A stretch of 5,238 bases of DNA from assembly GCA_007116755.1 (NCBI GenBank), contig SKHU01000004.1, forward strand, positions 1 through 5,238, read 5' to 3'. Position 1 is the first letter of the stretch; the number at the start of each line of letters is the position of its first letter. The position numbers and the translations under genes were made by a program. Source of the stretch: Alphaproteobacteria bacterium (GTDB lineage: Bacteria; Pseudomonadota; Alphaproteobacteria; Micavibrionales; CSBR16-224). Positions 1 through 5,238 of the stretch are shown here, one piece after another. The notes beneath the pieces are model-generated. The model ran no database searches. It saw nothing but the letters and a program-made list of their open reading frames with translations, and was not told the DNA's origin.

Positions 1-92
1 CGCAAGTAATTGTTTTTAATCGCTAATCCCGCCCATACTCTTTTTTTCGATTTAGGGCTGGACATTTTAATTTGAACATTGCAAACTCGATT

Positions 93-117
93 CGCTAGCA
101 GATTTTATCTGTTAGCG
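93..117 (+). other. Strong hairpin upstream of the terminator, possible small-RNA stem
   Basis: Bases 93-103 pair with 107-117 in an 11-bp stem containing one G-U wobble and closed by a TTT loop. No T-tract follows it, so it is not itself an intrinsic terminator. It lies 33 bases before the strong terminator at 151-185 and reads in the same direction. Together they look like the two-hairpin 3' portion of a short transcript, or the end of the untranslated tail of a gene lying to the left of the window. I recognise no known RNA family. I could not find a convincing promoter just upstream; the -35-like TTGAAC at 72-77 has no good -10 partner. The hairpin is read directly from the sequence; a function is inference. 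Confidence 0.45.
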
Positions 118-150
118 TCTCCCAAGTACTTCGCTTCGATGTATCTGTCT

Positions 151-185
151 GCCCCGGTAATGTTCGCATTATCGGGGCTTTTTTT
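151..185 (+). terminator. Rho-independent terminator
   Basis: A 12-bp stem (151-162 with 167-178, one G-U wobble) is capped by a TTCG tetraloop and followed immediately by seven T residues (179-185). This is the classic intrinsic terminator layout for rightward transcription. On the opposite strand no T-tract follows the stem, so it is directional. It ends a transcript coming from the left, either an unseen upstream gene or a small RNA within bases 1-150, and so insulates the etfB promoter region from read-through. Confidence 0.88.
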
Positions 186-187
186 CT

Positions 188-215
188 TTGCCTTACCCTT
201 TAAATTTGCTAGATT
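188..215 (+). promoter_or_regulatory. Candidate promoter for etfB-etfA-pheT
   Basis: A -35-like TTGCCT (188-193) is separated by 16 bases from a -10-like TAGATT (210-215), which is preceded by TGC and so gives an extended -10. It begins just after the upstream terminator and would start transcription near base 222, leaving a leader of about 48 bases before the etfB start. Its position is sensible, but the hexamers are only partial matches to the housekeeping sigma-70 consensus. Confidence 0.38.
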
Positions 216-255
216 TGCGGCGGTTGAGGAGAAAATTAATAGCAAAATTGAAATA

Positions 256-261
256 AAGAGG
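256..261 (+). promoter_or_regulatory. Ribosome-binding site of etfB
   Basis: AAGAGG lies 8 bases before the ATG at 270. It supports that start, which also gives the MKILVPVKRV N-terminus typical of EtfB. Confidence 0.7.
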
Positions 262-269
262 CAAGCGGC

Positions 270-1034
270 ATGAAAATTCTTGTTCCCGTAAAACGCGTCA
301 TTGATGCCTATGTGAAACCGCGCGTCAAAAGCGACCAAAGCGGTGTTGAGCTGACCAATGTTAAAATGGATATCAATCCGTTTTGCGAAATCGCGGTGGA
401 AGAAGCCGTGCGCATGAAGGAAAAAGGCGAGGCCGCTGAAGTCGTCGTTGTCAGCATCGGCGGAGCCAAATGCGAGGAAATTCTGCGCAAGGCGCTGGCC
501 ATCGGTGCCGACCGCGCCGTTCTGGTTGAAACAGCCGGAGAAGATGTCGAGCCGCTGGTTGTGGCAAAAATTCTCAAAAACCTTGTTGAAAAAGAATCTG
601 CCGATCTTGTCATTCTCGGCAAACAGTCGATTGACGGCGACAACAACCAGACCGGCCAAATGCTGGCGGCGCTGCTGGGATGGGGGCAGGGAGCATTCGC
701 CTCGGACATAAAAAAAGACGGCGATACACTGCAGGTCATGCGCGAGGTGGATGGCGGGCTGGAAACGCTGTCTTTGAAAATGCCGGCTGTGGTGACGACG
801 GATTTGCGTTTGAACGAGCCGCGCTACGTCAAGCTGCCCAATATTATGCAGGCCAAACGCAAGCCTTTGGATAAAATTCCGGCCGCCGATTTCGGTGTTG
901 ATCTTGCGCCGCGTGTTGCGGTGCTGAAAGTCACCGAACCGCCGCAGCGCAGCGGCGGAGAGTTGCTGGAAGGCTCTGCAGCCGAGATCGTGCAGCAGAT
1001 GATGGATAAAATCGGCAACCGTATTGCCGGATGA
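270..1034 (+). CDS. etfB: Electron transfer flavoprotein, beta subunit
   Basis: EtfB is the AMP-binding small subunit of the soluble heterodimeric ETF. The ETF accepts electrons from acyl-CoA and other flavin dehydrogenases and passes them to membrane ETF:ubiquinone oxidoreductase. At 254 residues it has the normal family length. The start MKILVPVKRVID is typical. The GKQSIDGDNNQTGQMLAALLGW stretch (about 117-138) is the nucleotide-binding region, and REVDGGLETLSLKMPAVVTTDLRLNEPR (about 158-185) covers the EtfB signature. LPNIMQAKRKP (189-199) is the recognition loop that touches partner dehydrogenases; its leading Leu189 matches the human loop leucine (Leu195) by my alignment. The gene is first in a cluster with etfA, and its stop overlaps an in-frame ATG of the etfA frame. 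It looks like the ordinary non-bifurcating type, although assignment of that subgroup is inference. One oddity is that the two positions methylated in human and Agrobacterium EtfB are Gln194 and Arg197 here, not lysines. Confidence 0.97.
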   Translation: MKILVPVKRVIDAYVKPRVKSDQSGVELTNVKMDINPFCEIAVEEAVRMKEKGEAAEVVVVSIGGAKCEEILRKALAIGADRAVLVETAGEDVEPLVVAKILKNLVEKESADLVILGKQSIDGDNNQTGQMLAALLGWGQGAFASDIKKDGDTLQVMREVDGGLETLSLKMPAVVTTDLRLNEPRYVKLPNIMQAKRKPLDKIPAADFGVDLAPRVAVLKVTEPPQRSGGELLEGSAAEIVQQMMDKIGNRIAG

Positions 1035-1035
1035 C

Positions 1036-1041
1036 AGGGAG
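1036..1041 (+). promoter_or_regulatory. Ribosome-binding site deciding the etfA start
   Basis: AGGGAG lies 7 bases before the ATG at 1049. The earlier in-frame ATG at 1031 overlaps the etfB stop (ATGA) and has no comparable purine tract before it. It would add MTGRKN to the usual EtfA N-terminus, so 1049 is the better start. Confidence 0.75.
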
Positions 1042-1048
1042 AAAAAAC

Positions 1049-2026
1049 ATGACCATTCTTGTAATTGCGGAACATGACAATACGGCGCTGAAGAACCCGA
1101 CACTGCACACGGTTACTGCTGCGGAAAAGCTCGGCGGAGAGGTTCATCTGCTGGTGGCGGGAAAATCCTGCGATGCGGCGGCGGAGGCGGCGGCCAAAAT
1201 TTCCGGAATTTCCAAAGTTCTGAAAGCCGATGATGCGGCGCTGGAACACCAGCTTGCGGAAAATATCGCGCCGTTGGTTGCGGATTTGGCGCAAAAAGGC
1301 GGCTATACGCATATTCTCGCACCCGCGGGAACATTCGGGAAAAATCTGCTGCCGCGCGTTGCGGCACTGCTGGATGTGCAGATGATCTCCGACATTACCG
1401 AAATCGTCAATGCGACAACATTTGTGCGTCCGGTCTATGCGGGCAATGCGCTGGCCACGGTGGAAAGCGGGCAAAGCCTGAATATCCTGACCGTGCGTCC
1501 GACGGCGTTTGATGCCGCCTTAGCAGAGGGCGGCAATGCCGCAATAGAAGATGTTGCAGGAGCGCAGGAGTCCGGCCTGTCGGCATTCGTCAAACGTGAA
1601 TTGACGGAATCCGAGCGTCCCGAGCTTGGCGATGCGCGTATTGTCGTCTCCGGCGGACGCGGTCTGGGCAGCAAGGAAGAATTCGAGCGGCTGATCCCGC
1701 CGCTGGCCGACAAGCTCGGCGCGGCCATCGGCGCATCCCGCGCCGCGGTTGATGCGGGCTGGGTGCCGAATGATTATCAGGTCGGGCAGACGGGCAAGCA
1801 GGTTGCCCCCGAAATCTATATCGCCATCGGCATTTCCGGCGCGATCCAGCATCTGGCAGGCATGAAAGACTCCAAAATCATTATCGCCGTCAATAAAGAT
1901 GCCGAAGCCCCGATTTTCAAAATCGCCGATATCGGCCTTGTCGGCGATTTGCAGGAAATCATGCCCGAATTGATGAAAGCCCTCGACGGCCTTCTCGGCA
2001 CAAACGGCATGCAAAAAACCGCGTGA
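1049..2026 (+). CDS. etfA: Electron transfer flavoprotein, alpha subunit
   Basis: EtfA is the FAD-carrying subunit of ETF. From the ATG at 1049 it is 325 residues, within the usual range. MTILVIAEHDN at the N-terminus and the ILAPAGTFGKNLLPRVAALLDV segment (about 89-110) belong to the N-terminal domain. The C-terminal FAD domain is intact: VVSGGRGL (199-206), SRAAVDAGWVP (230-240), QVGQTGKQVAP (244-254), GISGAIQHLAGMKDS (261-275), INKD-type VNKD (281-284), and APIFKIADIGLVGDL (287-301). Arg231, Thr248 and His268 line up with human ETFA Arg249, Thr266 and His286, which contact the flavin; the constant offset of 18 supports this alignment, made from memory. Upstream is etfB with a 14-bp gap, giving the standard stoichiometric pair. 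Downstream, unusually, is pheT and not the 3-hydroxyacyl-CoA dehydrogenase gene often found there in alphaproteobacteria. Confidence 0.97.
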   Translation: MTILVIAEHDNTALKNPTLHTVTAAEKLGGEVHLLVAGKSCDAAAEAAAKISGISKVLKADDAALEHQLAENIAPLVADLAQKGGYTHILAPAGTFGKNLLPRVAALLDVQMISDITEIVNATTFVRPVYAGNALATVESGQSLNILTVRPTAFDAALAEGGNAAIEDVAGAQESGLSAFVKRELTESERPELGDARIVVSGGRGLGSKEEFERLIPPLADKLGAAIGASRAAVDAGWVPNDYQVGQTGKQVAPEIYIAIGISGAIQHLAGMKDSKIIIAVNKDAEAPIFKIADIGLVGDLQEIMPELMKALDGLLGTNGMQKTA

Positions 2027-2030
2027 GGGA
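2025..2030 (+). promoter_or_regulatory. Ribosome-binding site of pheT, overlapping the etfA stop
   Basis: GAGGGA shares its first two bases with the etfA TGA (2024-2026) and lies 8 bases before the pheT ATG at 2039. Ribosomes terminating on etfA would sit on this site, which suggests translational coupling of pheT to etfA. Confidence 0.75.
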
Positions 2031-2038
2031 TCAATAGA

Positions 2039-4435
2039 ATGAAATTCACATTATCATGGCTGAAAGACTATCTGGATACGGATGCGCCGCTGGAAAAAAT
2101 TTCCGAAACGCTCACAGCAATCGGTCTGGAAGTTGAAGAGGTTTCCGATCCTGCGGCTGAGTTTAAAAACTTTGTTGTCGGTGAGGTCGTGGAATGCGGA
2201 CAGCACCCCGATGCGGACAAGCTGCGCGTTGCCACCGTTGATACGGGATCGGAAAAATTACAGGTTGTTTGCGGCGCGCCGAATTGCCGCCTGGGCATGA
2301 AAGGCGTTTTTGCCCCTGTCGGCAGCTATATTCCCGGAACGGATTTCACGCTGGGCAAGGCCAAAATCCGCGGCATCGAATCGCACGGCATGCTGTGTTC
2401 GGAGCGTGAACTCTGCCTGTCGGACGAGCATGACGGTATCATCGAGCTTCCTGCCGATGCAAAAATCGGCAGCCCTGCCGCTGCTGCGCTCGGCATCGAT
2501 GATCCGGTGATTGAAATCGCGCTCACGCCCAACCGCGGCGATTGCGCCGGTATCTACGGCATCGCCCGCGATCTTGCCGCCGCCGGAATTGGCACATTAA
2601 AAAAGCCGGAGACCACATCCGTAGATGGCGGTTTTGAAAACCCGGTCAGCGTAACCATTCTGCCGGAGGCGGAAAAAGCCTGCCCGATGTTCATCGGCCG
2701 CTATATCCGGAATGTCAAAAACGCCGAAAGCCCGGATTGGCTGAAAAACCGCCTGAAAGCCATCGGTCTGCGCCCTATTTCCGCTCTGGTCGATATCACC
2801 AATTTCTTCACAATTACTTTCGCGCGGCCGCTGCATGTTTATGACGCAGACAAGCTGAAAGGCAATATCCATGTGCGTTTTTCCAAAAAGGGCGAAGAAC
2901 TCGACGCGCTGGACGACAAACATTACATTTTGGACAGCGGTATGGTCGCGATTTGCGACGATAGCGGTGTTCTCGGCCTTGGCGGTATTATCGGCGGCGA
3001 GTCGTCTTCGGTCGATGAAAACACGCAGAATGTCTATCTGGAATGCGCACTGTTCGATCCCGTTGCCATTGCGGAAACCGGTCGCAAATTGCAGATCGAC
3101 AGCGATGCGCGCTACCGTTTCGAGCGCAGCGTCGATCCCGCTTTTGCCGAAACCGGCGAGGAACTCGCGACCAAAATGATATTGGAAATTTGCGGCGGCG
3201 AGGCCGGAACGGTGCATATTGCAGGCAGCGCGCCCGTGATGGAGAAAACCGTTTCCTACGACCCTGCATATCTTGAAAAACTCGGCGGCCTCTCCCTGCC
3301 CGAAAACCATCAGAAAGAGATTTTGGACTCGCTGGGTTTCACCGTATCCGCAGATTGGACAATCACCGTTCCCAGCTGGCGTCCGGATATCGAAGGCCGT
3401 GCGGATATCGTTGAGGAAGTGCTGCGCATTCACGGCTATGACCATATTGAAAGCCGCGCCCTGCCGGTCAATGACAATATGCAGCCGCCGCTGAACCTTT
3501 TGCAAAAGCGCCTGTCGCAAACGCGGCGTATTCTGGCCGCGCGCGGATTATCGGAAACGGTGACATGGTCATTCATGTCTTCAAAAACCGCAGAACTTTT
3601 CGGTGCAAATCTGCATCAGCACAAAACCGCACTGACGCTGAGCAATCCGATCAGCAGCGAGCTGGATATGATGCGCCCCTCGCTGCTGCCTAATCTGATC
3701 GAAGGCGCAGCGCGCAATATCGCCCGCGGCCATCCCGATACCGGATTGTTTGAAATTGCCAACGCCTATACCGGCACGGATGCAGACGGCCACGTGATCA
3801 CCGCCGCTGCCGTGCGTACGGGCGATATGGCGCCGCGCCACTGGAGCGGTGCGCACCGCCCCGCCGATGTGTACGACATCAAAGCCGATGCGCTGGCAGC
3901 ACTCGTCGCTTGCGGCGCACCTGTGGACAAGCTGCAACTGACCGAAGATGCACCGGACTGGTATCATCCCGGACGTTCGGCCTGTTTCCGCCTCGGCCCC
4001 AATATTCTGGCGCAATTCGGAGAAATCCATCCCGCCGTGCTGGACGCAATGGATATTGATGCCCGCGTTTACGGTTTTGAGGTTTTTCCCGCCAATGTGC
4101 CGCAGCCGAAAAAACAGACGGGTCCGGCGCGCGAACCGCTGAACGCTTCTTCCCTGCAGCCCGCACACCGCGATTTTGCCTTTATCGTTGATGAAAGCCT
4201 GCCGGCGGAAAAACTGATCCGCGCCGTACGCAGCGCCGATAAGGAGCTGATCGCCGCCGTGGATATTTTTGACGTCTATCAGGGTAAAGGTGTGGCGGAA
4301 GGAAAAAAATCCGTTGCGCTTTACGTGACGTTGCAGCCGCGCGAGGCCACGCTGACCGATGCCGATTTCAAAACCTTCACGGATAAAGTCGTTTCAACGG
4401 TTGAAAAACAAACCAGCGGCGTATTAAGAGGGTAA
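2039..4435 (+). CDS. pheT: Phenylalanyl-tRNA synthetase, beta subunit
   Basis: PheT pairs with PheS in the alpha2-beta2 enzyme that charges tRNA-Phe; the beta chain binds tRNA and removes misattached tyrosine. The 798 residues match the usual bacterial length, and MKFTLSWLKDYLDTDAPLEKI is the standard start. Domains in order: EMAP-type tRNA-binding OB fold (about 40-150, with GQHPDADKLRVATVD and GIESHGMLCSERELCLSD); B3/4 editing domain (about 213-385); B5 domain (about 402-472, with VPSWRPDIEGRADIVEEVLRIHGYDHI); catalytic-like core (about 480-690, with NPISSELDMMRPSLLP and WYHPGRSA); and C-terminal ferredoxin-fold anticodon-binding domain (about 708-798). Editing-site residues known from the E. 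coli enzyme (H265, G318, E334, T354, A356) correspond by a constant +1 offset to His266, Gly319, Glu335, Ser355 and Ala357, so only a mild Thr-to-Ser change is seen. Ser364 in FERSVDP replaces the usual glycine. The gene is intact. It follows etfA by 12 bp, and pheS is absent from the window. Confidence 0.97.
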   Translation: MKFTLSWLKDYLDTDAPLEKISETLTAIGLEVEEVSDPAAEFKNFVVGEVVECGQHPDADKLRVATVDTGSEKLQVVCGAPNCRLGMKGVFAPVGSYIPGTDFTLGKAKIRGIESHGMLCSERELCLSDEHDGIIELPADAKIGSPAAAALGIDDPVIEIALTPNRGDCAGIYGIARDLAAAGIGTLKKPETTSVDGGFENPVSVTILPEAEKACPMFIGRYIRNVKNAESPDWLKNRLKAIGLRPISALVDITNFFTITFARPLHVYDADKLKGNIHVRFSKKGEELDALDDKHYILDSGMVAICDDSGVLGLGGIIGGESSSVDENTQNVYLECALFDPVAIAETGRKLQIDSDARYRFERSVDPAFAETGEELATKMILEICGGEAGTVHIAGSAPVMEKTVSYDPAYLEKLGGLSLPENHQKEILDSLGFTVSADWTITVPSWRPDIEGRADIVEEVLRIHGYDHIESRALPVNDNMQPPLNLLQKRLSQTRRILAARGLSETVTWSFMSSKTAELFGANLHQHKTALTLSNPISSELDMMRPSLLPNLIEGAARNIARGHPDTGLFEIANAYTGTDADGHVITAAAVRTGDMAPRHWSGAHRPADVYDIKADALAALVACGAPVDKLQLTEDAPDWYHPGRSACFRLGPNILAQFGEIHPAVLDAMDIDARVYGFEVFPANVPQPKKQTGPAREPLNASSLQPAHRDFAFIVDESLPAEKLIRAVRSADKELIAAVDIFDVYQGKGVAEGKKSVALYVTLQPREATLTDADFKTFTDKVVSTVEKQTSGVLRG

Positions 4436-4457
4436 AAGCAGGTATAATGACCACCCG

Positions 4458-4991
4458 TTACCGGTCGCCGTTTTCCTGTTCTTCCGCCACTTGTTGCAGC
4501 AGATTTGCGAAGGGGCGCTGTGTGCGTTCTTCCGGCGGCACAAGCGCTTCCGGTGCTTCCAGATAATCGGTAAAATCCACCCCTTCGGCGCGCGGGTAAT
4601 CCGGCAGCGCCAAAGAAATCTGCTGTACAATGACTTCACCGAGATCAATTACGCCGTCTTCGACAGGCTCGGCGGCCGCTTCGCCCAGCACCGTATCGTC
4701 GGTTTTCTCCTTCACATCTTCCGTAAAAATTAGCGCGAATTCCGTATCCAGCTGCGTGTCCACCGGCTCCAGCGTCACAACGCATTGCTGCGTCGCGCGG
4801 CCGGAAATACGGCCGGACACGACATAAACGCCGCGCGTTTTGCGATTTAATGACAGCTCGGCCTTGATGTCTGCGATCTCCGGAATGCGCAGCCGCGCAG
4901 CCAGCTCCGCACAGTCTTTCTCGGTCGCCTCAAGCCGGACATGTTTTTCTTTTTTGTCCAGTTCCGCAACGGCAATGATTTTTGTCAGCAT
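4458..4991 (-). CDS. DUF177 / YceD family protein (23S rRNA accumulation protein-like)
   Basis: A 177-residue soluble protein of the DUF177 (YceD) family. E. coli YceD is linked to 23S rRNA accumulation and is encoded with ribosomal protein L32; the plant and bacterial relatives are likewise tied to rRNA. Visible family marks are the SGRISGRATQQCVVTLEPVD segment (59-78), where bacteria outside the alphaproteobacteria usually have CxRC; the acidic EPVEDGVIDLGEVIVQQISLALPDYPRAEG stretch (108-137); and the C-terminal RPFANLLQ (159-166). Only Cys70 of the metal-like cysteine pair remains, as is normal for alphaproteobacterial members. There is no signal peptide or membrane segment. The purine run GAGAGA (4996-5001, read on the minus strand) is a modest ribosome-binding site 4 bases from the ATG. 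The gene stands alone: neither rpmF, plsX nor bamE, its common neighbours, is present. It converges on pheT with 22 bp between stops. Family assignment is firm; the exact role is inferred. Confidence 0.88.
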   Translation of the reverse strand: MLTKIIAVAELDKKEKHVRLEATEKDCAELAARLRIPEIADIKAELSLNRKTRGVYVVSGRISGRATQQCVVTLEPVDTQLDTEFALIFTEDVKEKTDDTVLGEAAAEPVEDGVIDLGEVIVQQISLALPDYPRAEGVDFTDYLEAPEALVPPEERTQRPFANLLQQVAEEQENGDR

Positions 4992-5044
4992 GGTATCTCT
5001 CTTTTCTGTCGGAATCTTTGCAAACCTCCGTATTTCAGGACAAC

Positions 5045-5062
5045 CCGTTATAAAGATAACGG
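5045..5062. repeat. Perfect 7-bp inverted repeat over the DUF177 promoter
   Basis: CCGTTAT (5045-5051) and ATAACGG (5056-5062) are exact reverse complements separated by AAAG. The repeat covers the candidate -10 of the leftward promoter (5047-5052), which is where an operator would block RNA polymerase. It has no T-tract on either side, so it is unlikely to be a terminator. No known regulator motif is recognised. Confidence 0.55.
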
Positions 5063-5076
5063 CAGTAAAAAATCAA
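5047..5076 (-). promoter_or_regulatory. Candidate promoter for the DUF177 gene
   Basis: Read on the minus strand, TTGATT (5071-5076) is followed after 18 bases by TATAAC (5047-5052). Transcription would start near 5040, giving a leader of about 49 bases before the ATG at 4991. Both hexamers are good but imperfect sigma-70 matches. This is the only convincing pair in the 171-bp gap on that strand. Confidence 0.5.
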
Positions 5077-5097
5077 TGCTTTTCTTTGCGAAACCGC

Positions 5098-5126
5098 TTG
5101 CATTTTGTTTTGAAAAACGGTAAAAA
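5098..5126 (+). promoter_or_regulatory. Candidate promoter for tRNA-Glu
   Basis: TTGCAT (5098-5103), 17 bases, then TAAAAA (5121-5126) would start transcription near 5133, about 30 bases before the mature tRNA. The -10 is a weak match. The -35 elements of this and the leftward DUF177 promoter are only about 21 bases apart, a back-to-back divergent arrangement. Confidence 0.38.
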
Positions 5127-5136
5127 AATGCTTCCT

Positions 5137-5154
5137 TGAGCTTTCGAAGGCTTA
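5137..5154 (+). other. Hairpin in the 5' leader of tRNA-Glu
   Basis: Bases 5137-5143 pair with 5148-5154 (two G-U wobbles) around a TCGA loop. It would lie in the precursor leader 8 bases before the mature 5' end. No T-tract follows, so it is not a terminator. It may simply shape the RNase P substrate, or be chance. Confidence 0.3.
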
Positions 5155-5162
5155 CCCTTTGC

Positions 5163-5238
5163 GTCCCCTTCGTCTAGAGGCCTAGGACACCGCCCTTTCA
5201 CGGCGGCAACACGGGTTCGAATCCCGTAGGGGACGCCA
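5163..5238 (+). tRNA. tRNA-Glu (anticodon TTC)
   Basis: A complete 76-base cloverleaf. The acceptor GTCCCCT (5163-5169) pairs with AGGGGAC (5228-5234). The anticodon stem CCGCC/GGCGG (5190-5194 with 5202-5206) encloses the loop CTTTCAC, with anticodon TTC at 5197-5199. The T arm ACGGG/CCCGT carries the TTCGAAT loop. The discriminator base is G (5235) and the CCA tail is encoded (5236-5238). The sequence closely resembles E. coli tRNA-Glu, including the D arm. It reads GAA and GAG codons, and tRNA-Glu also supplies glutamyl-tRNA for haem synthesis in alphaproteobacteria only if the C5 pathway is used, which cannot be told here. The gene ends precisely at the window edge, so its terminator or any following tRNA is unseen. 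Confidence 0.97.

Noticed and set aside
41..47. T-run at 41-47 as an intrinsic terminator
   Set aside because: The preceding bases do not form a stable GC-rich hairpin.
89..93. GANTC (CcrM-type) sites at 89-93 and 5012-5016 as cell-cycle control signals
   Set aside because: Such short sites occur often by chance and also appear inside genes and the tRNA T loop here. Two intergenic copies do not support a claim.
79..273. 64-codon open frame before etfB
   Set aside because: It runs straight through the strong terminator hairpin and its T-tract and has no Shine-Dalgarno, so the hydrophobic stretch comes from the T-rich DNA.
1031..1048. Earlier ATG for etfA overlapping the etfB stop
   Set aside because: ATGA overlaps are common coupling signals, but this one lacks a ribosome-binding site. 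The ATG at 1049 has AGGGAG at 7 bases and gives the standard EtfA N-terminus.
105..1103. Long open frame (332 codons) on the minus strand over etfB
   Set aside because: It is antisense to a certain etfB, resembles no family I know, has low-complexity His/Phe/Arg-rich content typical of reverse-strand shadows, and runs through the terminator and promoter region.
2597..3520. 307-codon open frame on the minus strand inside pheT
   Set aside because: It is antisense to the conserved B3/4 and B5 regions of PheT, and the composition is that of a shadow frame with no recognisable domain.
3581..4168. 195-codon open frame on the minus strand inside pheT
   Set aside because: It is a shadow of the PheT core coding sequence; no ribosome-binding site or family match was seen.
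4442..4450. TATAAT-containing stretch after pheT as a promoter
   Set aside because: There is no -35 element at suitable spacing, and it would read antisense into the DUF177 gene. It is probably chance.
5163..5238. tRNA-Glu as an integration site for a mobile element
   Set aside because: The window ends with the tRNA, and no integrase, direct repeat of the tRNA 3' end or other mobile signature is present.

Overview
This is a compact bacterial chromosomal segment, most likely from an alphaproteobacterium. The evidence is the EtfB/EtfA sequences, a PheT with an alphaproteobacterial-style C-terminus ending in GGVLRG-like SGVLRG, and a DUF177/YceD protein carrying the CVVTLEP motif instead of the enterobacterial CxRC form. 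The coding sequence is moderately GC-rich with AT-rich intergenic flanks. I cannot name the genus.

Layout. Bases 1-269 hold no protein gene. They contain a strong hairpin (93-117), a textbook Rho-independent terminator reading rightward (151-185), and a probable promoter and ribosome-binding site for the next gene. Bases 270-4435 are a tight rightward gene cluster: etfB, etfA and pheT, with gaps of 14 and 12 bp and Shine-Dalgarno sequences placed at or over the preceding stop. A 22-bp convergent gap follows. Then comes a leftward DUF177/YceD-family gene (4458-4991), a short divergent intergenic region with candidate promoters for both sides and a perfect inverted repeat (4992-5162), and a complete tRNA-Glu(TTC) gene with encoded CCA that ends exactly at the window edge (5163-5238).

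How the genes work together. EtfB and EtfA form the FAD- and AMP-containing electron transfer flavoprotein, which carries electrons from acyl-CoA and related dehydrogenases to ETF:ubiquinone oxidoreductase. PheT is the beta subunit of phenylalanyl-tRNA synthetase and needs PheS, which is not here. Nothing biochemical links the ETF to PheT, so their shared cluster looks like an unusual gene order in which a translation enzyme is probably co-transcribed with a respiratory electron carrier. The right end (DUF177 protein and tRNA-Glu) is also tied to translation.

The window is mainly housekeeping. I found no defence system, mobile element, CRISPR array or clearly new system. The points worth a second look are the split of pheT from pheS and its placement behind etfBA, the possible small RNA ending at the 151-185 terminator, the inverted repeat over the DUF177 promoter, and an EtfB recognition loop lacking the two lysines that are methylated in some relatives.
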